DNA from: Tribonema minus
Taxonomy: Eukaryota; Sar; Xanthophyceae; Tribonematales; Tribonemataceae
Reading direction: 5' to 3'
Assembly (NCBI GenBank): GCA_017506865.1
Contig: JAFCMP010000148.1
Span: 1 to 64,000 of the forward strand
DNA length: 64,000 nt
The position numbers and the translations under genes are program-made. This document shows, one piece after another, positions 1-11,000 of the stretch. How positions within the stretch are numbered: position 1 is the stretch's first letter; every line of letters begins with the position of its first letter. A model generated the notes under the pieces. It worked only from the letters and a program-made list of their open reading frames with translations. It was not told the origin of the DNA and did not search any database.

Positions 1-90
1 CAGCCGTAGTTGTCTGACATTGAGGTGCCCCCATCCCTCCCCCCCCCCCCCCCCCCCCTCTTTCCCCTCCCGCCTTTCTCCCCCCCTCAG

Positions 91-1974
91 GCGGTTGAGA
101 TGGACAAGGACAACCCGGACGTGCTCGCGTACATTGGCAACCTGCGCATGCGCTCCGGCGAGTGGGGCCCCGCGCAGAAGAACTTTGAGAGGATCCTCAG
201 CATGCCGGAGCTGCGCGGCGACGGGTGAGCGCTGCTGCCGTTTGAAGCGTCATCGCTGTTGTCACAGCGCTCAGCAGCTGACGCGTAGCGCTTCTTTGCT
301 GGGAGGGCGGTGTGAGGAACTGTGAGCAGAATAGTAGTAGACAGCCACTATAGACTTCAAATGGGAAGCATGGCTTTGGTTGCTTTTCAGCACTAGTCAT
401 CATGAGATTCGGCCGCAGCAGCTCGTGCTTGGCGGGCCCTCCTTCATGACTTCCCCTGTAGGCGCTATCGCCAGGCTGACTTCCTGCCAAGGTCGTTGAT
501 CAGTGATGCACTCCTAGGCTTCTGTGCTTCCATGTTCTTCCTGTGTTGCCTACCAGCTGGGGCTCTGGTGCAGCCACATGCGTCATGCTGTCAGCCTGTG
601 CCAAACTTCAACTTCAAGTGATGGCACTACGCTCCCCCTCAAGTCTTTCTGCAGAAACTTAATGTTCTATTCCATGTGCCCGTTCCCCTTTCGCGTTCCA
701 GCTACGCCATGCTGAGCCTGGGCAACATCTACTTCTCCAACCTCGACGACCGCGGCAAGTACGAGAAGCACCTCACGCACGCGGCCAACTTCTACATGCA
801 GGTGCGCCCGAGTTTCGCGTCAGCGCCGCCTCGCGATGCTGAGAACCAAAGTGTCTCTGCAGCGTCTGTGATGATGCTTGCACGCGTGTGTGTTTCAACG
901 TTGAGTGTGTGCGCAGTCGTGCAGTCTTCGCCTCACGAGTCGAGGTTGCTGCGTGCGGTGACGCCAACACGCTCGAAGTGTTGCGCTGACTGTACGTATT
1001 CATACTTCAACAGTAGCATATGCTTGCGGGACACTCAGCAACGGTGCATGCATGCGTGTGGGGACGAACAGTAGCTGCTGGCATCATGCAGCATGTGGTG
1101 ACATGTGATCTTGACATCAAGCAGACAAATGAGGTGTAAGCTTGCTTGAACATAAAATGCACAATTGGATTGTGAGCCTCCTCATAACTGGAACACGGAA
1201 CTGTGGCAAGAAGATCCCCTATGTGACTACGGAACAGTCAAGGGCTTCATGTTGCTGTTGTGAAATCTCGTGAAACGCCCAAGCTAAACCGCAGGTGGAT
1301 GCTGTGCCTGCCCCCACCACTCAGGACTGGCAAATACAAAGGGCTGTCTTGTAATTGGAGAACCGACTGAGGTGTTCAGTTGTTTGTAGGCTGTATCTGG
1401 CGCACGCCTGCTGCACTGGAGCAAGAACTCACGCCTAATGTATGCATGCACCGTTGTGCCCCACTTCGGTCTTGACCAGCGCCTGCTACCCTTGAGCATT
1501 AACCCTCGCCTAATGACTGCATGCTCCGTTGTGCCGCACGCAGGTCTTGACCAACGACTTCTCTAACGCCTACGCGGCCAACGGAATCGGCATGGTGCTG
1601 GCGGAGAAGGGCCTGCTCGGAGAGGTGCGTGCGAGTACACTGCAAGTACACTGCGAGTATACTGCGGGTGCGCTGTGAGTACAATGGTAGAGTGCACTGA
1701 ACACTGGACTCCATCCGACACCCTGTTCGTACACCCCAGAGACAGAGTCTGCAGGCGGTGTGTTCTTCTCTGCTTATCGCATTGACACCCACCCATTGTG
1801 GGGTGCCATTGCTGCGCCGCCGCATCTTCCTGCTGCTGCTACGGCTGCTGCACCGCGCCACCCCCACCACCTCTGCCACCGCTCCCCGGGCGGTGTTCAT
1901 GTTGCTGCTGCAGCGCCGCCGGCACCTGCTGTTGCTGCTGCTGCTGCTGCGCCGTCGCCCCCCCCCCTGCTGCA

Positions 1975-2038
<64 letters not shown>

Positions 2039-5000
2039 CGCCCGCTGCTGCTCGTCTGCCCCCTGCTTGGCGGCAGCTGCGGTGAAACATGCACCTTGCA
2101 GGGCATTGCGGTGCTGGGCACAGTGGCGCTAATGATGCGGCACCTGCGGGTTGTGGCAGCGGCACGGCGGCACTGCCATTCGCCAACAAGGGCCTGCTGG
2201 AGCTCAGAGGGGGGTGCGGCGTCTCAGAGGATTCGGTGCAGTGCGACGCATGCAACGAATGGGAGCACGCGCTCTTGACAACCCGTGCGCTGGCATGGCA
2301 GCACTAACGAGAAGTACGCGTGCTGTGCGTGCCGTATAAAAGCATAGCAGGATTAACGAGAAGTACGGGTGCTGTGCGTGCCGTGTCAAAGCACAATCCT
2401 GCCATGCTAATCCTGCCATGCTATTACACGGCATGCACAGCATGCGTATGTCTGGCTAGTGCTGCCAGCGCGCGGGTTGTAGAGAGCACAGGCGCAGTGC
2501 TCCCATCCGTTGCATGCATCGCACTGTACGGAATCCTCCGAGACGCCGCACCCCCCACTGAGCTCTAGCCGGTCCTCCATGGTGAATGGCAGTGCCGCCG
2601 TGCCGCTGCCACCACCCGCAGGTGCCGCACTATCAGCAGCGCCGCTGTGCCCAGCACCATCGCCATCACCACCACCTGCGGCTGCGCTGTCAGACGGCAT
2701 ATGCCTGCCAAGCCACCGCTTCACTCGTCGTGACGACAGTGCCGCAATGCTGCTCGCCTGAATCCCCGTGTTGCTGTTGTTATATGTGACCGAACGTCGG
2801 CGCGCCAGTCTGCTGTCACCTTGGGCATTATATCACAGGCGGCGTGCGAGCGCCCGCCCCTGGCCCCAGCGCGTGTGCCATCACTGAAGCCGAAATTCTA
2901 GATGGGGCCACAGGCTTTAGCGGCCACTACTCTTCTTGGGCCCGGACCCAACCGCGGACTGAGTGAACGCGTCTGCCGCAGACGCAGCAGACGATCAGTT
3001 GGGCGGGGCGCCCTTTGTCAGTGGCCATTATGTACTAAGCGTATAGCCCACGCACAGGAGCTCCCTGTCCACTTAGGGTTTGGGTCGGGGTTAGGGCAAG
3101 AAGTTAGGGTTAGGGTTAGGGTCAGCAGCGGGGGCAACAGCGGGGGGCAACAGCCGTGGACTCGGGGCTCCTGCCCGTAGGCTATATGCTTATTTACATG
3201 TTGGCCACTGACGATGGGGGCCCCGCCCAATCCATTCTTTGCAGCGGCTGCCATAGACGCATGCGCCAAGGCTGCGGCGGAGTCCGGGCCCGAGCAGAAC
3301 GGCGGCCGCTCTTTGAAACAAGCGTGTAGCCCCCGTCCAGAAATTCGGATCATCAGTGGGGGCACACGCTGGGGCCAGGTACAGACGCTCGAGCGCCGCC
3401 TGCGACACAATGGCCAGGCTCGAAGTGACAGTTGTGGATGTCACGTGCGGTGCCATGGCAGGTGGGGTTGGAGATGCTGTGTCGGAAGATCAACACCACA
3501 CGCCACTGGAGCGCCCACACCACCTGGGTCAGGGGCTCTCGCAGCTTTACCTTGATGGGCTGCAGCTTCTGCACAGCCCGCGCCATTGCTATCCGTGATA
3601 TTGAATCGCGCACATGCTGTCAACACCACTGCCCGCGGACTGTCGCGGCCACGACCGGTCGCACCTCACAGCAGCAATATGGACACGCGCGAGCAGCGCT
3701 GTGGCTTTGCACTTCAAAGTGTAGACAGCGAGGTCGTAGCCAGGGCCTGCGTTACAGTGAGGCGCGTGGAACGCTAAACTCAAATGAAAATAGCGTTAAG
3801 CTAGAGGGCATGCTGGGGTTGTGAATCATACCCCTAAACCCTAGCCCTAGCTGTCGCCTAATCTCGCCCTCTCTGTCCGCTGAAATTGATGCTGGAGTTA
3901 TGAAACATCACTGGCGGCGCGCAGCATTGTAGCCCTACCCGTTGCCTGATGCGACCCTCTCTGCTTGCCGCTATCGCAGGCGAAGGACGTGTTCTCGCGC
4001 GTTCGCGAGGTTTCCGCAGAGGTCCTGGGTGACGTCTGGGTCAACCTGGCGCACGTCTACCTCGCGCAAAATAAGGTGAGGGGGGAATCGGGGAAGGGGA
4101 TGGGGGGGATGGGGGTTGAGGGGGGGAGCGGGAGGCATGTGCATGGTGGTGATGGTAGTGGTGACACTTCCGTGTTTGAATGCGTCTGTGCCCGTGCACA
4201 CCTGCAAAAGAGTCCTTGGGGGACGATGTAGGGGAGTTAGGGGGGGGGGGGGGGGGGTGTCTATGCCTACCTCGCACGATCCAAGGCGAAGGGGCGGGCA
4301 GTGAACTTATTTCAAAAATCTGGCACCATGCATGACCTGAGGGTTAGATTAGGGTTCAGGATGATCACATGGGAAGTCTGGTGACTAAGCGTGATGCTGT
4401 CTTTTGACCGCCCCTGGTCATGTGAGCCAACGCTCAGCTCCCCTCCCCCCCTCTCCCCCAGACTTTCGCGCCGCCGACTCGTGAAACAGCACTTCAGCCC
4501 CCCCCCCCCCCCCCCCCCCCCTCCCCCCCCGGGCCGGGACCCTTGTGCCACCTGCTCTTGAAAACAGCGCTCTCCCTTCCCCCCCCCCTCCCCCGGCTCT
4601 CTCGCGCCGTGCAGCACCTCGAGGCCATCCAGCTGTACCAGAACTGCCTGAGCAAGTTTCACGGGGGGCGCGATGCGTCGCTGCACCTGTACCTTGCGCA
4701 CGCGTACTTTGAGGCGGGCCGCTTCAAGGAGTGCATGCGCACGCTGCTGAGGGTGAGCGCTGACACACAATAAACAACATCACAGGGCACGGTGCCATGA
4801 TAGTTGACAAATAAGGCAGGGTGGGCGCTGACACGCAAAGAATTGCTGGGCACGGTACGGTGCCATGGTAGGTCCAAAAAACGCATGTAGTGGTATGATG
4901 TGTGGCGGTATGCTTGACGGTACGGAGTCTGAAAGCAGTCTACTCAAGTAGGGCATGCGCACGCTGCTGAGGGTGAGCACTGATGCACGGATGATTCAAA

Positions 5001-8000
5001 ATCGCAGTGCAAGGTGCCATAATAGTGCTCTATTTTCAATTTGATGGCAATATATGCAAGGAGTGCATGCTCACGCTGCTGAGGGTGAGCACTGAAGCAC
5101 ACGAGTAGACTGCAGCGCACGGTGCTATAATAGTACCAACATACAGTATGGTGTGCTGTGCGCAGAGGCGTGCCAGGGTGAGCGCTGACACACAATAAAA
5201 ATGTATCATTGCCGTGCACAGAGCAATGCTGGTTTGAAAATACGGTAGGGCGGGCGCTGACATGCAAAAAGGTGCGGTGCACGGTGCCATGATAGTTCAA
5301 AAATATGAATGTAGTGGTGTTTGTAGTGGTGTGCTTCAATGTACGTAGCCTGAGAGCAGTCTATTCAAGGACTGCGCACTCACTCTGCTTGGAACAAGCG
5401 CTGCCATGCAACTTGATCGTGACGCAAGTGCCGTGCTTGTGCTAACAAGCAGGTGGCGAACACCGTGCCCTCGTAGCATTACAGCGGGACTGCATGCGCG
5501 CACTGCTGAGCGTTGGCGTTGACACACACAAGTAGACCGCAGCGGCGTGAAGTGCCATGCTACACGTACAGGGTGCCACGATCTGAGGTTGAGGTTAGGG
5601 TTAGGGTTAGGGTTGAGCCGCGTATGATCACAATGTCCTCCACTCATTGCGGCTGCGCTGCCTGATGCCCCACCCCACCCCCCCCGCCCCCCCACAGGCG
5701 CTCCACACAACGCCCAGCAACCTGCGCCTGTGGTACACAACCTGCACACGTACGGGGTTCCACAGTCGCGCATCAGAATTTTCTCCACAACCTGCGGCCA
5801 CGCTGACTAATTGTGCCCCCCCTCCCCCCCCCCCCGCCCCCCTCTCTTCCTCGTCCCCCCCCTTGCCCCCCCCCTCAGGCACTGCACGCGGAGCCCAGCA
5901 ACCTGCGCCTGTGGTACAACCTGGCGCTCACGCGCGAGACTTTCGCAGTTGCCATCCTCCAGAAGGAGCAGAAGGGCGAGCAGCGCACGCTCGCGGAGGT
6001 GGAGGGCGCGATCGACGACCTGCGGGGCGCCGCCGCGCTGTTCTCGTCGCTCTCGCAGCGCGCGCCAGACAAGAAGCCGCTGCCGTACAGGTGCGCGTGC
6101 TATGGCTTGCTATTGAAACCCTAATCGTACTTTGGGCTCCAAAGCTGGTGACTTTTGTGACGCTGTTCGAGGCGCACTTCTCGTCGCTCTCGCAGCGCGC
6201 GCCGGACAAGAAGCCGCTGCCGTACAGGTGCGCGTTGAGCTGTGCTATGTCTCACACTCACACTCTTACAGTACATTGGACTGCAAAAAGCGCCGGCGGC
6301 CTTTGTGGGGCGCCGCCGCGCTGTTCTCGTCGCTCTCGCAGCGCTCGCCGGACAAGAAGCCGCTGCCGTACAGATACGTGGGCTCGCTGAAACCCTAATT
6401 ATAATTCGGGCACAGGTGCGTGCCAAGGGCCGTGCGGCGACCCACACTCAAGCCCTGACCCTGATCCGAACTGTAAGCGCCATTGGCCTTTGCCGCGCTG
6501 TTCTCGTCGCTCTCGCAGCGCGCGCCAGACAAGAAGCCGCTGCCGTACAGGTGCGCATTGAGCTGTGCTATGTCTCACACTCACATTCTTACAGTACATT
6601 GGACTGCAAAAAGCGCCGGCGGCCTTTGTGGGGCGCCGCCGCGCTGTTCTCGTCGCTCTCGCAGCGCGCGCCGAACAAGACGCCGCTGCCGTACAGGTAC
6701 GCGTGCTATGGCTTGCTGCTGAAACCCTACGTCCAATTCGGGCTGCGCTAGGCCGACGGCCATTGCGATGCTGTGTGAGGCGCTGTTCTCGTAGCTCTCG
6801 CAGCGCGCGCCGGACACGGAGCTGCTGCCATACAGGCGCCATGACTTGCTGAAAGCGCTAAGCTGATTCGGGCTGCAAGAGCTGACGGCTTTAACGGCAC
6901 TCTTCACGGCGCTCTCGCGGCGTGTGCACGCAAAGGCATCGATGTCATGCTAGGCATGTGGTGACTTGCTCAAACCCTGGTTGTACTCCTAGCCTCAGCG
7001 GGCGATGACGGAAAGTCGCCGCACAACAGGTGTTGGGCCGTGTGGTGACTCGCACAAACCCTACTTGAACTCTCAACCCTAAGCGCGCCGGACGAGTAAT
7101 TGCTGCCGCCAAATTCAGTTTGTGCTGAACCGTACGATGACTCGACCAATGACTTACCCAAATCTCAACCCCACCTTAGGCCGTCAGCGTGCTGGACGAG
7201 AGGTCCTAACCCTAACCCTGACCCGTGTTTTACAGGTTCATGCTGACGCGTGTGATGACTCACACAAACTTCAACACCGCATATGCTCCGGCAGTGTGGG
7301 GAAGGCGGCAGCCAAGCGCACCAACTTTGATCTGTGACTTCAAGGTGACCTGCCAGCTTGCCACACCTCGAAATGGGCGCCAGCCACAGGAGACATCACG
7401 GCCTATCACGTGGCATTGCGCTTTGCGCGCAACAGCGTCCCAGCATGTCACATTTTTACTTTCACCTTCATTGTGAATTCGAATTGCCACGCAGTACTTT
7501 ACTGGTGTGCTTTCGCGCAACACCATGTTGAAGGTGGCTTGCCACACAACACACACACACACACACACTCACAAAGCACACTTCGATGTTGTGCGTTGCT
7601 GGTAACAGCGTGGAGAAGGTTGTCAAGCACGCCACACCTGATGTACCTTCACTTCCTTCACTTGAAGTTGACTTGCCACCACAGCTGCTCGCGCTCTGCT
7701 CGTGACATCGTGGAGAAGGCAGCCAAGCGCGCCCCAGCATGCCACCAAGTTCAACTTTCAACCTCCATGTTGAAGTTGACTTGCCACACCACACTGCGCT
7801 GTCTGTGCTCTGCGCGCAGCACCATGTTTGCCAAACAAGACGTTTTACTGTTGTCTCTTGCACAATAGCATGTTGAAGTTGACTTGCGACCTCAACTGTT
7901 TGCGCGCGCTCACGCGACAGCGTCGAGAAAGCCGCCAAGCACGCCAACTTCTGCACGGGCAACATCAGCAGCGCGCACCAGCACCTGCAGCACGAGAAGA

Positions 8001-11000
8001 TGAAGGAGCAGGAGAAGAAGCAGCAGCGCGAGCGACGGTGAGCAGCGCTGAGCGCCCTCTGCGCAGCTCGTCGACGGAGCTGAGCACTGACCACCCTCGT
8101 TGCACTTCCTTAACCTAGCTGATTCTTGTTTTTTCTGCAGGTTCATTTGACTACAGTATTACTTGTTGCCAAAAAACAACTGAGAAGAGGCCTTGCCTCC
8201 GTCAGCCGAGTTGAGCCCGTCAGTTGGGCCAAGCTTGCACTGACCTCTTTTTGGCTGAGCTTGCTCGCTGTTGCAATGCTCCAGCAGCCAGTGTGTGTTT
8301 TGCGCTCTCCGTGCAACTGCTGCTCCTCTTGTCCATTGCTGAGCAAAAACCCCACACACATCACCGATTTTGCGACGCCAGCCGGTAAATGCAATTGCTT
8401 GCTTCTGTCACTGAATTCTCTCATTGCCGGGCTGCGTGCACGCCTTGCAGGCAGAAGGCGCTGGATAGACCCCACGCACATCAATGCCGCCTTTTGCGAC
8501 GCCAGCCGCTAAACGCACTTGCTTGCATCTGTCACTGAGGTCTCTCAGTGTCGGGCTTCGTGTGTGCTGCCTATTGCGACGCTCGCCGCTCAACATGGCT
8601 GGAATCTGTCGCTTATTTCTCTCAATGTCGGAATGCGCGTGTGTCATGCAGGCAAAAGGCGCTGGAGGAAGCGGGCCGCAAGCGCCAGGCGGAGAGGGAG
8701 GAGGCGGAGCGGAAGTTGCGCGAGAGGTACGGCAACAGGACATGTGTACTACAGTTGTACTGTACGGTGTACTAAGCGCTGCTGCAGTGCGCGTGCACTA
8801 TAGTTGTACTGTACGATGTACTGTGCGCTGCTGCAGTGCGCATGTGCTATAGTTGTACTGTACGGTGTACTGTGCGCCGCTGCAGTGCGCCTGTACAATA
8901 GCTGTACTGTATCGTGTACTGGCTGCTGCAGTGGTGTGCACTCGTCTGCTTTCTTGCTTCAGCTGTGCACTGTCACTTCTCAGAGTTGAAATACGGCCGG
9001 CGTTTTGTTGCCTCTTGCATGCTGCGATGTGGACATAGACCTTTCTGCCATTCTGTTGTCAACATGCTGCTAGCGAAACTGCAACAGCATGCGCGCAAAG
9101 GCAGCAGACTTACTGTCAACTATACGTAGTCCCCACCGTGTGCAATCGATGAATTGCAGTCCTCTCTCAACATGTGTGTGCCTCATCCTCTCTGTCCCGC
9201 AAATCTGCTGCATCTGTTGCGGCCAGCAAGGCCGCATACAGCGCGTGCGCAAGACGGAGTAGTCGCTGTCAAATTAAAGTCCCCGAAGCTGGCAAATATC
9301 GAAGTACACTTCACTCCCTAATGTACTTAGTTCTCATGCTGTTTGTCTCACGAATCTGTCATGTCCATTACGTCTGCTACAGCGAGCAAGACCGCATACA
9401 GCGCGCGCGCAAGACAGAAGAGTCGCTGTCGCGCCTCAAGGAGGGCTGGTCGCAGGCAGCGGTCGCAACCGCGGAGAAGGAGCGCGCCAAGGCCAAGAAG
9501 GGCAAGCGGTATGTATACGTGCATATTTGTGCATACTTCAAGAACTTGAATCACTTAAAATATCAAGTATTATATCATGCTGGTTCTGGAGAAGGAGCGC
9601 GCCAAGGCCAAGAAGGGCAAGCGGTATGTATTCACGCATGCATGCATGTCGCATGTTGCGGACGCACTTGAAGAAGTATGTGTACTTTAAGTGTAGTCTT
9701 GGGTTCTGGAGAAGGAGCGTGCTGAGGCCAAGCAAGAGCAAGCGGTATGTATGCATGCACATACTTCAAGAAGTTTGTGTAATTGAAGTATCAAAAGTGC
9801 ATTTTAGCTTCCGGAGAAGGGGCACGCCAAGGCAAGAAGGGCAAGCGGTATGTAGCATTCATATATCTGCGCACTTCAAGAAGTGTGTTCACTTGAAGCT
9901 TAATAGTGTATCCTAGATTTCTGGAGATGAAGTGCGCGCGCCAACGCCAAGAAGGGCGAACGGTACGTATGCATGCAGGTTTGTGCATACTTTAGGAAGT
10001 TGATAGACTATTGTGTATGATGAGAGGGCAAGCAGTGTGCATGCATGCGCCGGATCTCTGGTGCTGTCATACGACGAAAACTGCACTCCTTTGTTGTGGC
10101 CACTGTCCGCTAACCCAGGCACAGCTTCACATTCAGTTGACCTCGGCTATACTTTGAGGTACGTCTGCGTACCTACTCAAGACAGGCAGAAGGGTAGGGT
10201 CAAGGTCTGGGATAGTATGTTTATGCATTGCTGCGCAAGACAATGCACCCCGGACGCAGCATGCTCCCTCTGGAGCACCACCGCACATATCTGAGGCTCT
10301 CCTGAGAGAGCTTGTAGCCAGCATCGGCGCACGCCACACACGTGTGCAACCTATTGTACAAAACAGCACGTCTTGTCAGGACACATTATTCATGGTTGCA
10401 GAAGAAGGCACCACCACCTGGGCCAAACTGTCTCTGCAGTGCTGCACGTACACACGAGTTGCGCTGTCGCCAATGCGCGGCTGCTCAGACGCTGTCACAT
10501 GGCAGCGTCGGCAGCAGCAGCGACGGCGGCGGCGGTGATGGCCTTGGCGAGAGGTGGTGGCACTCTGAAGTGGTGTCTTGGAGTGCCAAAGCATCTGCTC
10601 TGCGCAGAGCAACTGAGCATGCATTGACGGATCGGATGGTTTGCTTTCTGGCTCTTAGCACAACCCTCGTGCCGCTGGCCTGCTCTTCAAAGCAGCCAGA
10701 TGCAGTACGCCGCGGCAGCACCGCTCCCTTTGCTGGACACAAGCACGCGGGCATGTTGAAGTTCCACACGCCCCCGCGCATGTTAAGAGTTGCAACCCGT
10801 TGCCGAAGCAAGCTGATGTCGAAGTTGTTCAGCAGCCTCTTGTTGAAGTTTTGCCTTTGCCTCCACGCCACAGGGGCCAGCAGCCAGTGTACGAGAGCGG
10901 CGACGAGAAGAGCGAGCCAGAGGCGCAGAGCGAGGCAGAGGTACGCAGATGTGAATCCATGAATGCTATCATGTTCCATACGAATGACTGGGGCTTGAGC

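Noticed and set aside
1758..2278. Long overlapping frames coding poly-Leu, poly-Cys and poly-Ala
   Set aside because: Products of the GCT microsatellite.
7236..7340. Possible small CTR9 exon reading RFMLTRVMTHTNF after TTTTACAG
   Set aside because: It starts in the right phase and faintly recalls the CTR9 linker, but I find no donor that keeps the frame into 7921.
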